Assembly (NCBI RefSeq): GCF_947503125.1 | Contig: NZ_CANNCR010000015.1 | Location: 28,788-92,787, forward strand | Length of the DNA: 64,000 nt | Direction: 5' to 3' | From: an uncultured Metabacillus sp. | GTDB taxonomy: Bacteria > Bacillota > Bacilli > Bacillales > Bacillaceae | Shown here: positions 9,426-18,115 of the stretch, one piece after another | Layout of the letters: each line of letters begins with the position of its first letter | Position numbering within the stretch: the first letter of the stretch is position 1 | The notes under the pieces: generated by a model | What the model saw: the letters and a program-made list of their open reading frames with translations, nothing else | Databases searched by the model: none | What the model was told of the DNA's origin: nothing | Position numbers and translations under genes: made by a program

Positions 9426-9881
9426 ATGTTTCCTTGGAATAAACAATTTCCATTTGACCAAACAGGTTTTACCCAGCATTTTAATAAAATGAATCCAAAG
9501 GAAGTTGAAAATTATATACAGTCAGTTATGAAAAACGTATTTGGGGGAGATTTCTCACAACAATTTCCTTTTCAAGGAGAACTTTTGCAAAAAAATAAGA
9601 ATGAAAGGTCATCAAAGCAAGATTCTCCCGAAATATTTGAAACGAATGATTATATTTATGTTAAACTCCCCGTCTCAGAGGAGGAAATTGGGAAATTAAA
9701 ACTACAGCACACCCGTCACCAGTTTATTGTCCAACACCAATCTGAAGAAACGAAGCATATGCTGCCTGCTCCTGTTAAACGGAAAGGGACAAAAGCAAGG
9801 TATACCGATGGCTTTCTTGAAATCCAATTTATTAAACTTCAGGAAGAAAGTATCTCTGAGGTTGCCATTTCGTATGAATGA
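9426..9881 (+). CDS. Hsp20/alpha-crystallin-like protein (CotP/GerT/YocM type)
   Basis: 151 residues. The C-terminal half is a diverged alpha-crystallin domain (EIFETNDYIYVKLPVSEEEI, then a beta-rich segment ending YTDGFLEIQF). The N-terminal half is Phe/Gln-rich (FPWNKQFPFDQTGF). Bacillus small heat-shock-like proteins of this build are spore coat components (CotP, GerT) or stress proteins (YocM); I cannot tell which. ATG follows AAGGATGTGGAAGG. It converges on a small Gly/Tyr-rich coat-like gene across a palindromic terminator. Confidence 0.65.
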   Translation: MFPWNKQFPFDQTGFTQHFNKMNPKEVENYIQSVMKNVFGGDFSQQFPFQGELLQKNKNERSSKQDSPEIFETNDYIYVKLPVSEEEIGKLKLQHTRHQFIVQHQSEETKHMLPAPVKRKGTKARYTDGFLEIQFIKLQEESISEVAISYE

Positions 9882-9907
9882 GGTAAAGAGGGTGTCGTAT
9901 AAAAAAC

Positions 9908-9975
9908 AGGGTCTGACCCCAGTTAAACACAATTTCTCGATGTGTTTGTCTGAGAGGACAGACCCTCTTTTTTTT
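9908..9975. repeat. GGGTCTGACCCC-type palindromic element, also a bidirectional terminator
   Basis: Left arm AGGGTCTGACCCC then AAACACA; right arm TGTGTTTGTC then GGACAGACCCT, followed by T8 on plus and T6 on minus. The stop codon of the 9974 gene lies in the T tract. A short member of the repeat family also seen at 18277, 34637, 42763 and 55910. Confidence 0.75.
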
Positions 9976-10195
9976 AATATGGAAAACCCCCACCATAAGG
10001 AGGGTAGCCATATCCATATCCATATCCATATTTTCCATATGGTGAGCCTCCATATGGAAAATATGGGTAAAATGGTGGTCTTGGTCTAAAAATGGCACTT
10101 CCGACTAATCCACCAAGAAATCCGCCTATAAACGGTCCTCCAAAAAAGAAACGACCGTCTGGGTAAGGTCTATTGCGCATCATATAAGGTGACAT
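9974..10195 (-). CDS. Gly/Tyr/Pro-rich small protein, spore-coat-like
   Basis: 73 residues. Start MSPYMMRNRPYPDGRFFFGG, a central hydrophobic Gly-rich stretch (GGFLGGLVGSAIF), and a tail of GYGYGYGYPPYGGGFPY. ATG at 10195 follows a strong GAGGAGGTAAATA. Composition resembles small crust or coat proteins of Bacillus spores and the YodI protein at 15.0 kb, but no domain is recognisable. The Tyr-Gly tail is encoded by a short CCATAT tandem repeat near 10010-10035. Confidence 0.65.
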   Translation of the reverse strand: MSPYMMRNRPYPDGRFFFGGPFIGGFLGGLVGSAIFRPRPPFYPYFPYGGSPYGKYGYGYGYGYPPYGGGFPY

Positions 10196-10312
10196 TATTT
10201 ACCTCCTCGAATATTTACCTACACTAAAAAGTATTCAAAGAAGTAAACATTGGAGTGGGCTAATAACTACCTTTTAGGTAATTTGCTTAATTTTCTCAAA
10301 TAGACTTGCAGC

Positions 10313-11053
10313 TTACTCTTCATAAATCATCTTTTTAGTCATTCCGCCGTCTATGACAAGATTAGTACCTGTTATAAAATCATTGTCCTCCATTGTTAAA
10401 TATAAGCAGGCTCTTGCAATATCTGACGGTTTTCCGACTCGTTTAGAAAAATGCTGCAAATGATCAATATCACGCAAAGATTCATAATCACCCGTTTCAA
10501 TCCAACCAGGTGAAATTACATTCACTTGGATGTGATCTTCTCCTAAAGAGGCTGCTAGGGCGTGGGTTAAAGCCACGATACCACCCTTTGCTGCCGCATA
10601 AGCCTCAGAGTTTTTTTCCGACATGATTGCCCTTGTCGAGGCAATATTAATAATTTTTCCACCCTTAGGATTACGTTTCATTTCTTTTGCCGCTTCCCGA
10701 GATGCAAACATGACACTTGTTAAATTCGTTGCAATGACTTTGTCCCACTCTTCAACAGTTATTTTATATGGAGATACCCATTTTGAAATCCCTGCATTAT
10801 TAATTAAAATATCAATTGAATGGTATCGTTTTTTTGTTTCCTTCATGAGGTATTCGATTTCTGTGAGTTTAGAAACATCGGTTTTTATAAAGTAAACTTG
10901 CAAATTTTGGGCATGACATTCGTCTTCAAGCTTTCTACCAGCCTCTTTATCAACATCTGCAATAACAACGTTGTATCCCTTTATTGCATATTGTAACACA
11001 ATCTCTTTGCCTATCCCTTTTGACCCTCCTGTAACGATTACGGTTTCTGTCAT
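10313..11053 (-). CDS. short-chain dehydrogenase/reductase
   Basis: 246-residue classical SDR. NAD(P)-binding TGGSKGIG at 8-15, NNAG at 85-88, catalytic Ser139 (INIAS), Tyr152 and Lys156 (YAAAK), and a C-terminal TGTNLVIDGGMT. Asp33/Asp35 after the second strand (VVIADVDKE) suggest NAD(H) preference. The best family comparison is glucose/3-ketoacyl-type dehydrogenases; the substrate cannot be read. It starts 4 bp after the yodB stop with its own AGGAGG, so it should be made from the yodB transcript, pointing to electrophile or carbonyl detoxification. Confidence 0.88.
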   Translation of the reverse strand: MTETVIVTGGSKGIGKEIVLQYAIKGYNVVIADVDKEAGRKLEDECHAQNLQVYFIKTDVSKLTEIEYLMKETKKRYHSIDILINNAGISKWVSPYKITVEEWDKVIATNLTSVMFASREAAKEMKRNPKGGKIINIASTRAIMSEKNSEAYAAAKGGIVALTHALAASLGEDHIQVNVISPGWIETGDYESLRDIDHLQHFSKRVGKPSDIARACLYLTMEDNDFITGTNLVIDGGMTKKMIYEE

Positions 11054-11057
11054 TTAT

Positions 11058-11378
11058 TTAATCCTCCTCAGGAACACAATATCTGTTAGCCCAGATACCA
11101 ACTTCTCGCACAACACCTTCCAGGCATTTTCCCTTTTTAGTTAATTGGTAAATTACTTTTATTGGGGTTTCATCGATAACAATTCTTTCTAAAAGCCCTT
11201 CATTTTCCAATTCCTTTAGACGTTCAGATAACATCTTTTGACTAATACTAGGGATAATGTCTGTCAAATCCTTAAATCTTTTAGGTCCATCTAATAAAAC
11301 ATGAATGATAATTCCAATCCAGCGTTTACCTAAAAGACGAAAAGCTGATTCCATCTTTGGACAAAGATTGATTGACAT
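11058..11378 (-). CDS. yodB: HxlR-family thiol-sensing repressor YodB
   Basis: 106-residue winged-helix regulator (CPKMESAFRLLGKRW..., KMLSERLKELENEGLLER). It matches B. subtilis YodB, which senses quinones, diamide and hypochlorite by its N-terminal Cys6; Cys6 is present here (MSINLC), and one further Cys lies near the C-terminus (NRYC). YodB represses nitroreductase yodC, azoreductase azoR1 and catDE in B. subtilis. Here it is divergent from yodC with a dyad between them and is followed by an SDR gene. ATG follows AAGGAGCG. Confidence 0.9.
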   Translation of the reverse strand: MSINLCPKMESAFRLLGKRWIGIIIHVLLDGPKRFKDLTDIIPSISQKMLSERLKELENEGLLERIVIDETPIKVIYQLTKKGKCLEGVVREVGIWANRYCVPEED

Positions 11379-11440
11379 TTTTATCGCTCCTTGTTTTAAT
11401 TTCTTGACTCATTTTATCACATCCATTATGATATGAGAGA

Positions 11441-11480
11441 TACTAAACACTTACGAAAAGTAAGTTTATTACTTTTAGTA
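11441..11480. promoter_or_regulatory. candidate YodB operator in the yodB-yodC divergent region
   Basis: Nested dyads: ACTTAC-5 nt-GTAAGT at 11449-11465, flanked by outer TACTAAA (11441-11447) and TTTAGTA (11474-11480). The site lies 43 bp before the yodC start and could control both genes. That YodB binds it is inferred from the neighbouring gene. Confidence 0.55.
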
Positions 11481-11522
11481 TAAAAGAAAGCTACCATAAA
11501 TTCAACTAAGGAGGAAAATACA

Positions 11523-12146
11523 ATGAATACAACATATAAAGCTGATTTATTATCTGTATTTAAAGAACGTGCATCTGTACGCAACTATGATTCAAGTGCT
11601 GAAATTTCTAAAGAAGAATTAACTGAGATTTTAACTTATACAACAAAAGCACCTTCGGCTTGGAATCTCCAGCATTGGCATTTTACTGTATTTAAGAGTA
11701 AGGAGTCAAAGGAAAGATTACTTCCTATTGCTTATAATCAAAGTCAAATTGTTGAATCATCAGCAGTTATTGCGATTTTAGGTGACCTTGAAGCAAACAA
11801 AAATACTGATCAAGTATATGATCCATTAGTAAAAGCAGGCTATATGACTTCAGAAATAAAAGAAACACTAGCAGGGCAAATTGACCGTGCTTATAAAGAT
11901 AAAGGCTTTGCAAGAGATGCAGCTTTATCAAATGCTTCTTTAGCTGCAATGCAGTTAATGCTTGTTGCAAAAACGAAAGGGTTTGACTCTTGTGCTATAG
12001 GCGGCTTTAATAAAGATTTATTCATGAAGGAATTCAATATTACAGAAAGGTATGTCCCAATCATGCTGATTTCAATTGGAAAAGCTGTAAAACCAGCTCA
12101 TCAAAGTAGCAGATTAGAATTAGATAGCGTTTCAACATGGTTATAA
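11523..12146 (+). CDS. yodC: nitroreductase family protein YodC
   Basis: 207 residues, FMN-dependent NAD(P)H nitroreductase fold: N-terminal FKERASVRNYDSSAEIS, KAPSAWNLQHWHF (FMN phosphate/isoalloxazine contacts), and GFDSCAIGGFN. It reduces quinones and nitroaromatics and belongs to the YodB regulon in B. subtilis. ATG follows AAGGAGGAAAATACA. Monocistronic, ending in the palindromic terminator at 12159. Confidence 0.9.
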   Translation: MNTTYKADLLSVFKERASVRNYDSSAEISKEELTEILTYTTKAPSAWNLQHWHFTVFKSKESKERLLPIAYNQSQIVESSAVIAILGDLEANKNTDQVYDPLVKAGYMTSEIKETLAGQIDRAYKDKGFARDAALSNASLAAMQLMLVAKTKGFDSCAIGGFNKDLFMKEFNITERYVPIMLISIGKAVKPAHQSSRLELDSVSTWL

Positions 12147-12158
12147 AATAAGACAAAA

Positions 12159-12202
12159 AGAGGGTGTCTTAAAGTGTATGACCACACTTTGAGACACCCT
12201 CT
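12159..12202. terminator. bidirectional hairpin between yodC and ctpA
   Basis: Inverted repeat AGAGGGTGTCTTAAAGTGT / ACACTTTGAGACACCCTCT, loop 6 nt (one unpaired or wobble position). It resembles the GGCTGTCTCAAA family of the window (here GGGTGTCTTAAA). Serves yodC (+) and ctpA (-). Confidence 0.75.
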
Positions 12203-12214
12203 CTAATTCATTCA

Positions 12215-13603
12215 TTATTTCAATTCTTCTTTTAACATAGATATAGCTTTTTCTAACTGTGTATCATTTTCTTTTAATTTATTTTGAATTTGTTCCATTA
12301 TTTTTATGGTAGTTTCACCGGTTATGTTTCCATCAACCTTTAATTTATTTTGTGTCTGGAATTCTTTAACAGCCTGCACAGTAGTTTCATCAAAATAACC
12401 TTCCACACTGTTGCTAAATCCTAAAGCTTGTAGCATTTGTTGTGCTGCCTTTACTTCTGCTTTGGAATCTCCCTTTTTCAGGACAGTTTCCGGATTTATA
12501 TACGGAAGATTTGCATATGCCGGCAGCTCTGCTTTTACCTGTGGTTCGATTCCTTTTTCATGTATCCATGTCCCATCAGGTGTCAGCCATTTTGCTGTTG
12601 TAAATTTCACAGAAGATGAATCCTTAAATGACTGTGCTGTTTGAATTGTACCTTTTCCAAACGTCTTTTCTCCAACTAAAGGAATACCTGCTGATTGATG
12701 CAAGGCCGCTGCCATGATTTCTCCTGCACTAGCCGTTCCCCCGTCTATTATGACAGTTGTAGGAAGATCTATAAAGGTATCGTCTTCCGCTTTATATACT
12801 TCTCTAGATCCATCACTATTTTCTACTTGTAAAATATTTTTGCCTTTTGGCAGGAAGAGATCTGACATTGCTAATGCTTGATCCATTAATCCACCAGGAT
12901 TTTGCCGTAAGTCAATGATTAGTCCTTCAACATTTTTATTCTGAAGGTCTGATAGAGCATTGGCTAATTCTTCCCCTGTTGACTCAGAGAATTTCGTAAT
13001 TTGAATTTTACCGATATTTCCTTCTATGACCTCGGAGTAAACTGTTTCTAACGGAATCGTATCACGAGTTATTGTAAAGTTAAGTTCACCAACGCCAGCT
13101 CGTTGCACAACCAGGTTAACCTTTGTTCCCTTTTTACCTCTGATTTTCATGACTGCTTCATTAACTGAAAGACCTTCCATTGATTCATCATTCACTTTTA
13201 AGATAATGTCTTTGGGCTTAATTCCAGCTTTTTCGGCTGGGGATCCTTTAATTGGTGAAACAATCATGATGCTTCCATTACTTTCTTGCACTTCGGCACC
13301 GATTCCTTCAAAAGAAGAGGATATATTTTCGTTAAAGCTTTTTGCTTCTTCAACATCCATATAAACAGTATATGGGTCTTCAAGGGATTCAACCATCCCC
13401 TTGATAGCTCCTTCTACAAGCTTATCAGTATCGACGTCCTTGTAATAACCTTCTTGTAAAATGTCATATGTTGCTCGTAATTTTTGGAAAGGATCACCAT
13501 TATCGCCACCTGCAATTACTCTTAGCTGTACAGCACTGTATGTAATTGCTGATGCAAAGATGGCTGTAACGATTATCCAAATAATAAATCTGCTTTTTTT
13601 CAC
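12215..13603 (-). CDS. ctpA: carboxy-terminal processing protease CtpA (S41)
   Basis: 462 residues: N-terminal membrane anchor (about 6-28), PDZ domain (about 95-170), S41 protease core with catalytic Ser292 in GGTASAGE and Lys317 in TFGKGT, and a C-terminal peptidoglycan-binding-1 domain (about 375-440). It acts outside the membrane. The yodB-yodC neighbourhood indicates CtpA rather than the sporulation protease CtpB, which shares the architecture. Start is GTG at 13603 behind AAAGGTGG. Confidence 0.85.
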   Translation of the reverse strand: MKKSRFIIWIIVTAIFASAITYSAVQLRVIAGGDNGDPFQKLRATYDILQEGYYKDVDTDKLVEGAIKGMVESLEDPYTVYMDVEEAKSFNENISSSFEGIGAEVQESNGSIMIVSPIKGSPAEKAGIKPKDIILKVNDESMEGLSVNEAVMKIRGKKGTKVNLVVQRAGVGELNFTITRDTIPLETVYSEVIEGNIGKIQITKFSESTGEELANALSDLQNKNVEGLIIDLRQNPGGLMDQALAMSDLFLPKGKNILQVENSDGSREVYKAEDDTFIDLPTTVIIDGGTASAGEIMAAALHQSAGIPLVGEKTFGKGTIQTAQSFKDSSSVKFTTAKWLTPDGTWIHEKGIEPQVKAELPAYANLPYINPETVLKKGDSKAEVKAAQQMLQALGFSNSVEGYFDETTVQAVKEFQTQNKLKVDGNITGETTIKIMEQIQNKLKENDTQLEKAISMLKEELK

Positions 13604-13897
13604 GTACCACTCACACCACCTTTATGTATGTACCTATTATGTCTAAGCAAATTTCATACGTCAACTAATATGGAAAAGATTAATTGTTACGAATTTTAGA
13701 AAGGCTTTAACACAGTTTTTTTAAGTTAGTGAATTCTAATTTACAAAAATGGAGATTCCCTACTTTTTAACTAGAACATTTTGAATTCTATTGAATAGTA
13801 ATAATATTGTTTTTTATATTCGACAAATTGTACGATACTTTTTTATTAGTTAATTGTAAAGTTTATTACACGAATGTAAATTTAGGAGGTAGATAGG

Positions 13898-14170
13898 ATG
13901 CAACTTGCTGATTACATTGGAAAATCTGATTTAGAAATCATTCATTTTGTCTTTTCATTAATTAAAGACATTGATTATAAAATTAAGAACAAAACATTTT
14001 TTTATAAAAATCAGGTGATTCATTATATAAATGAGCATGTCGATCATTTTATTAGCCGATTACATGTCAGATGTTCATTACAAAGGATTTACAGGGCTGA
14101 GATTCAGCAAATGATAACGCCTAAACTAAAGAACATTTTTGAAAGACATCCCCTTTTAAGCTGTGTCTAA
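13898..14170 (+). CDS. 90-aa hypothetical protein
   Basis: Start MQLADYIGKSDLEIIHFVFS with a strong TTTAGGAGGTAGATAGG site. Helical, His-rich (RLHVRC, RHPLLSCV), two Cys, no membrane segment. Upstream of yodH on the same strand (58 bp gap containing an imperfect CAGTTCTC/GAGAACTG hairpin), so possibly separately terminated. Family not recognised. Confidence 0.65.
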   Translation: MQLADYIGKSDLEIIHFVFSLIKDIDYKIKNKTFFYKNQVIHYINEHVDHFISRLHVRCSLQRIYRAEIQQMITPKLKNIFERHPLLSCV

Positions 14171-14228
14171 CACCTGGCAATCAGTTCTCGCATAGCTTAG
14201 CTTAGAGAACTGATTGGAGGAAGAATAG

Positions 14229-14945
14229 GTGAATTATTTAAAAATGCTGTCTTTGTTAGGCATTGGCGGTGCACATCCTGGCGGTCTTTCATTAACTAAA
14301 AAAATCTTTGAAAGTGAACAAATCCCTTTAAATAGAATTATTCTTGATGCCGGCTGCGGTACAGGACAAACCGCAAGCTACCTTTATCAATTAGGTTACC
14401 CTATTACAGGATTAGACTTTGATCCCCAAATGATTCAACATGCAAAAAAGAGAAATCAACAATTAAACATTGAGATTCCTTACTTAAATGAAGACCTTTC
14501 ACATACATCTCTGCCTGCTAATACGTTTGATCTTATTTTATCTGAATCCGTCTTAAATTTCACATCACTTCCTGACACTTTGTCTGAAATTTCAAGGATT
14601 TTGAAGCAAAATGGTCTAGTTATTGCCATTGAAATGATCCGCAAGGCACCGCTATCATCAGATGAAGAAGACGAACTGAAAGCATTCTATGGTTGTAACG
14701 GAATCTTTTCTGTTAGTGAATGGGAAAAACAATTCACCCAAAATGGATTTACTATTTATAAAGTGTTAAATGAGGAAGATTTGATCCTTCAAGATATGGG
14801 TGAACCCTCAACAGAATTTTCTCCTGTTGAGGCATTACCAGACGATGCCTTTACGCTTCTTTCTGAACATGAAAAAATTTCAAATAAGTATGGAAATAAA
14901 CTAACCTTTTCTGTTTTCTTTGCCCGCAAGACAATCCTAAAATGA
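14229..14945 (+). CDS. yodH: class I SAM-dependent methyltransferase YodH
   Basis: 238 residues. SAM motif I LDAGCGTGQTASYL near residue 41, acidic loop TGLDFDPQM, and a post-I block FDLILSESVLNF, as in UbiE/small-molecule methyltransferases. Substrate unknown. GTG start at 14229 behind GGAGGAAGAATAG. yodI follows about 100 bp downstream, matching the B. subtilis yodH-yodI order. Confidence 0.75.
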   Translation: MNYLKMLSLLGIGGAHPGGLSLTKKIFESEQIPLNRIILDAGCGTGQTASYLYQLGYPITGLDFDPQMIQHAKKRNQQLNIEIPYLNEDLSHTSLPANTFDLILSESVLNFTSLPDTLSEISRILKQNGLVIAIEMIRKAPLSSDEEDELKAFYGCNGIFSVSEWEKQFTQNGFTIYKVLNEEDLILQDMGEPSTEFSPVEALPDDAFTLLSEHEKISNKYGNKLTFSVFFARKTILK

Positions 14946-15046
14946 CATCTTAGCTAAAATAAAATGAATGGAGCTAGTATTTCCGTACAGTCCTTCCCCG
15001 TCATTTCTCATAGTATATGATAAATGAACGGAAGGAGGGAAAAGTC

Positions 15047-15295
15047 ATGTCACAACATTATTATCATTTATGCTGTCGATATAATGGAAAAGTTGTTCGT
15101 ATTCATGAAAGAAATGGTCGTGTTCATGTCGGAAGAATTTGTCGTGTTACTCAGAATAAAGTTTTTATCGAGCCGATTAGACAAAGAGGCGGATATGGAC
15201 TCGGTTTTTACGGAGGGTATGGCTATGGTTACCCATATGGAATTGGCTTAGGTTTTATAACTGGTATTGCTTTAGCAGGCTTATTTTTTTGGTAA
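15047..15295 (+). CDS. yodI: YodI-like spore-associated small protein
   Basis: 82 residues from the ATG at 15047 behind GGAAGGAGGGAAAAGTC; an upstream in-frame ATG at 15017 has no ribosome binding site. The N-terminal half is basic with a Cys pair (LCCRYNGKVVRIHERNGR). The second half is Gly/Tyr-rich (GFYGGYGYGYPYG) and ends in a hydrophobic stretch with FFW. Size and sequence fit B. subtilis YodI. Likely made in sporulation, by analogy. Confidence 0.7.
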   Translation: MSQHYYHLCCRYNGKVVRIHERNGRVHVGRICRVTQNKVFIEPIRQRGGYGLGFYGGYGYGYPYGIGLGFITGIALAGLFFW

Positions 15296-15318
15296 TAATC
15301 ACTTATTTTATGAACATT

Positions 15319-15350
15319 GGGGCTGGCTCAAAACAAAAGGGCTAGCCCCC
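15319..15350. repeat. short GGCTGGCTCAAAA palindromic element
   Basis: Arms GGGGCTGGC / GCTAGCCCC around an A-rich loop containing TCAAAACAAAAGG. It shares the GGCTG-CTCAAA end seen in the window-wide repeat family. Lies between the converging yodI and Mug-type genes, without a clear T tract. Confidence 0.5.
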
Positions 15351-15394
15351 AAACAAATGATAGTAAACCGTTTGTTTGATGACTAAAGCCCATT

Positions 15395-15907
15395 TTACCA
15401 TGGATGATGGAAAATTTTATGAACTTGACGATAGATTGAAATAATCGTTTCTAGATCCATTCTAACTAAGCCGCTTGACGATGGTGCGACAAAATCAATC
15501 ACACCATCTATCACACTTTGTTCTTGTTTTCCCCATTCAGCCTTTTTTTGTTGACTGTATTGTAGATAGACACCTTTTCCTACAAAAAAGGCAACTTTAG
15601 GGCGATATTTAGAGATTTTTCTTCTTAAAATATCTCTCCCTATTTGATACTCTTCACGTGTAATTTCATCTGCTGCTTTCGTTGGCCGCGCTACAATATT
15701 CGTAAACCCAATTCCTTGTTTTATTAACGAGGCATCTTCTTCTGGTTTAAACTGACGGTCTGTGATCTCTGCCATAAAAAGGATTTTCCAAAAACGATTG
15801 TTCTTATTAGCGTAATGATGACCTGTTTCACCAGAAACAAGACTCGGATTAAAGCCGATGAAAAGAATATCTAAATCCTTTTTAAGGATATCCATTTTGT
15901 TGTCCAT
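15395..15907 (-). CDS. Mug/TDG-type mismatch-specific DNA glycosylase
   Basis: About 170 residues. The catalytic motif I GFNPSLVSGETGHHYANK, followed by NRFW, is the signature of the G:T/G:U mismatch-specific uracil-DNA glycosylase branch. The SSSGLVR block near the C-terminus corresponds to the damage-recognition loop. The enzyme removes uracil or thymine opposite guanine. It overlaps or abuts the yodJ stop, suggesting translational coupling. Several starts are possible (TTG 15919, ATG 15913, ATG 15907); I chose the ATG with the best spacing from GGTGAT. Confidence 0.8.
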   Translation of the reverse strand: MDNKMDILKKDLDILFIGFNPSLVSGETGHHYANKNNRFWKILFMAEITDRQFKPEEDASLIKQGIGFTNIVARPTKAADEITREEYQIGRDILRRKISKYRPKVAFFVGKGVYLQYSQQKKAEWGKQEQSVIDGVIDFVAPSSSGLVRMDLETIISIYRQVHKIFHHPW

Positions 15908-15920
15908 AATCATCACCAAA

Positions 15921-16754
15921 TCAAATCTTTTTCACCTTTTCGAAATATTCTTCTAACGTAAGATCATTCTCATAGATGACTGACGCCTTTTCCTTTCCAA
16001 CATAACGTATATGCCATGGTTCATATTGATAACCGGTAATTGACTCTTTCCCTTTAGGATAACGGATAATAAAGCCTGCTTTGTGAGCATTTTCTTTCAC
16101 CCATTTTCCCTCTTTAGTTTCACCAAATTCTTCTGTTATTTCGAAGTTAACACTTCTGCTTGATACATCCATTGCCAACCCGGTTTGATGCTCACTCTGA
16201 CCGGGTAAAGCCACAGCCTGCAACGCCTTTTCTTCACCTTTATTTTCTTTTTCAACATTAAAGATCCCCTGCTGTCTTGAATAAGATCTAAATCCAGATA
16301 CAGCAAGCAATTCAATTCCATCTTGTTCAGCAAGAACGAATAATTCTTCTAATGCCTTTGCCGCTTCTTCTCTCAAATAACGCTGAGGTACATCTGCGTC
16401 ACCAAAGGAAAATTCTACATTAGGAACAACTAAGTCAGCTGGCTCATATGATTCAAGTAAACTGAACTCTTTATTTACCATGACGAGAATGTTTGTTGGA
16501 TTTTCAATAATTTTATTCCCATTTGCTTGTTTTACAACATTAAAATATTGTGACTCTAATAAGAAATCTTCATTTATTTGCTCTTCAATTTGTTCAATAT
16601 TTTGCTCAATATTGTTTTTTTGTCCAGATTGTTTAATATCCTGCCCCTCATGTTCTCCGCTAAAAGAAATTCCTTTAGGTAATGAAAAACTCATACACGC
16701 AGTTAATGTTACACTAAGCAGCAAAATAATGGCTATTTTTACATAAACATACAT
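15921..16754 (-). CDS. yodJ: D-alanyl-D-alanine carboxypeptidase lipoprotein YodJ (VanY type)
   Basis: 277 residues. A lipobox signal peptide ends SVTLTAC with lipidated Cys20. After a charged linker comes a VanY/DacB-like M15 domain: SGFRSYSRQQGIF, SEHQTGLAMD (zinc His and Asp) and EPWHIRY (zinc His). It trims the terminal D-Ala of peptidoglycan stem peptides on the outer face of the membrane. Location and length agree with B. subtilis YodJ. ATG follows AGGGTGATAAA. Confidence 0.88.
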   Translation of the reverse strand: MYVYVKIAIILLLSVTLTACMSFSLPKGISFSGEHEGQDIKQSGQKNNIEQNIEQIEEQINEDFLLESQYFNVVKQANGNKIIENPTNILVMVNKEFSLLESYEPADLVVPNVEFSFGDADVPQRYLREEAAKALEELFVLAEQDGIELLAVSGFRSYSRQQGIFNVEKENKGEEKALQAVALPGQSEHQTGLAMDVSSRSVNFEITEEFGETKEGKWVKENAHKAGFIIRYPKGKESITGYQYEPWHIRYVGKEKASVIYENDLTLEEYFEKVKKI

Positions 16755-17084
16755 TTTATCACCCTATCTACGATCAATAACATTCATATTTTATCATTAA
16801 TTGTCACCCGAAATAAATGATTATAAGCTCCTACTCTCATCCTTCCCTTTATACCCAGAGATACAAACGTACTTTTTGCTCCAGTTAGTAAAATTATATA
16901 GACAAATTTCGCATTTATGCAAGGCTTAAATATGTGCGTACCTAGCATATTTGAAAAACTTTGCTTATCGCAAAGTCCTAATGGCGAAAGCCTTAGTCAT
17001 CTATAAAATCTTATACTTTCCGATAGTACAAAAAAACGAGTGCTTAGCGCACACGTTTTTTAATCAAACATTTTTTAAAATACT
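16755..17084. other. yodJ-deoD intergenic region
   Basis: 330 bp, AT-rich. It holds a 7-bp stem hairpin ACTTTGC/GCAAAGT at 16958-16976 and the deoD terminator at 17031-17061. No supported gene: short frames here lack ribosome binding sites. Confidence 0.5.
17031..17061 (-). terminator. deoD terminator
   Basis: AAAAAACGAGTGC / GCACACGTTTTTT hairpin with one internal mismatch and a short loop, T tract on both strands, 24 bp past the deoD stop. Confidence 0.75.
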
Positions 17085-17786
17085 TTATTTTTTAGTAGCA
17101 TCGAGAGCAACTAGAATCATGTCATTAAAGGTTGTTTGCCGTTCTTCTGAAGTTGTTTCCTCGCCAGTTAAAATATGATCACTAACTGTTAAAACAGAAA
17201 GTGCTTTTCGATTAAATTTTGCTGCTAATGTGTATAAAGCTGCTGTTTCCATTTCAATGGCTAAGATCCCATATCGAGCCCATTTTTCTAATTCTGCGTT
17301 ATCATTATAAAACATATCTGCAGTAAACACATTTCCAACCTTTAAGTTTAGACCTTTCTCAATCCCAGTTTCATATGCCTTCTTAAGAAGCTGAAAATTA
17401 GCCGTTGGTGCATAATCAACCCCGCCAAAAGTTAATCGATTCATTTGTGAGTCTGTTGAAGCACTCATCGCCAAGATGACATCCCGAACCTTTACGTCTT
17501 TTTGAATTGCACCACATGTTCCTACACGGATCAGCTCTTGGACGCCGTAACTGTTCATTAATTCATTTATGTAAATTGAAATCGATGGCACGCCCATACC
17601 TGTTCCTTGGACAGAAATACGCTCCCCTTTATATGTGCCAGTAAAACCCAGCATTCCCCTTACTTCATTATAACAAGTCACATTCTCTAAAAATGTTTCT
17701 GCGATATATTTAGCACGTAGTGGATCTCCAGGGAGCAAAACTTTTTCAGCAATTTCATTTTCTTTTGCACCAATATGAACACTCAC
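17085..17786 (-). CDS. deoD: purine-nucleoside phosphorylase DeoD
   Basis: 233 residues, hexameric PNP family. N-terminal [20 protein letters not shown], phosphate-binding GTCGAI (strand-loop after VGT), and SDHILTGEE near the C-terminus with the catalytic Asp. Splits purine (mainly adenine) nucleosides to base plus ribose-1-phosphate for salvage. GTG start at 17786 behind TAGGAGGGAA. Single gene with its own terminator, located near yodJ as in B. subtilis. Confidence 0.93.
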   Translation of the reverse strand: MSVHIGAKENEIAEKVLLPGDPLRAKYIAETFLENVTCYNEVRGMLGFTGTYKGERISVQGTGMGVPSISIYINELMNSYGVQELIRVGTCGAIQKDVKVRDVILAMSASTDSQMNRLTFGGVDYAPTANFQLLKKAYETGIEKGLNLKVGNVFTADMFYNDNAELEKWARYGILAIEMETAALYTLAAKFNRKALSVLTVSDHILTGEETTSEERQTTFNDMILVALDATKK

Positions 17787-17969
17787 TATAGATTCCCTCC
17801 TATTAAGGTAACAGTAAAAGTCACCTTACTATACCATAAGTTATAAACGAATAACATTTTTTCTCATTCAACTTATTAACTATTTATTATTCTAAGCATT
17901 ATTTGTCAGCTTTATAAGAAAAATAAACGGTTAACATAAAAATGCAAATCATTTTATGGAGGGATCATT

Positions 17970-18110
17970 TTGAAAAAGAAATTAGCACAAGCTGTTGAAT
18001 ATGCAAATGAAACAAACCCTGGGTCACGTAATGGGGGCCACCCTCATGAATCAAAAAAAGGACAAAAACAAAGAACTCACAATACAAATAAAACAAATGA
18101 AATGAGGTAA
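17970..18110 (+). CDS. 46-aa hydrophilic microprotein, spore-protein-like
   Basis: TTG start at 17970 behind ATGGAGGGATCATT: MKKKLAQAVEYANETNPGSR, then a His/Lys/Asn-rich tail with GGHPHES. Composition (Lys, Asn, Gln, His, no Cys or Trp) resembles the minor small acid-soluble spore proteins SspL-SspP, but I cannot match it to one. It ends 5 bp before a second such gene, so the two form an operon. Confidence 0.6.
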   Translation: MKKKLAQAVEYANETNPGSRNGGHPHESKKGQKQRTHNTNKTNEMR

Positions 18111-18115
18111 CAGTG

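Noticed and set aside
10008..10036. Short CCATAT tandem repeat, considered as a repeat array
   Set aside because: It is coding sequence for GYGYGYGY in the minus-strand gene; no spacers, so not CRISPR.
9727..10098. Overlapping plus and minus frames rich in His/Met
   Set aside because: They are out-of-frame readings of the Hsp20-like gene, the palindrome and the CCATAT repeat encoding the Tyr-Gly tail.
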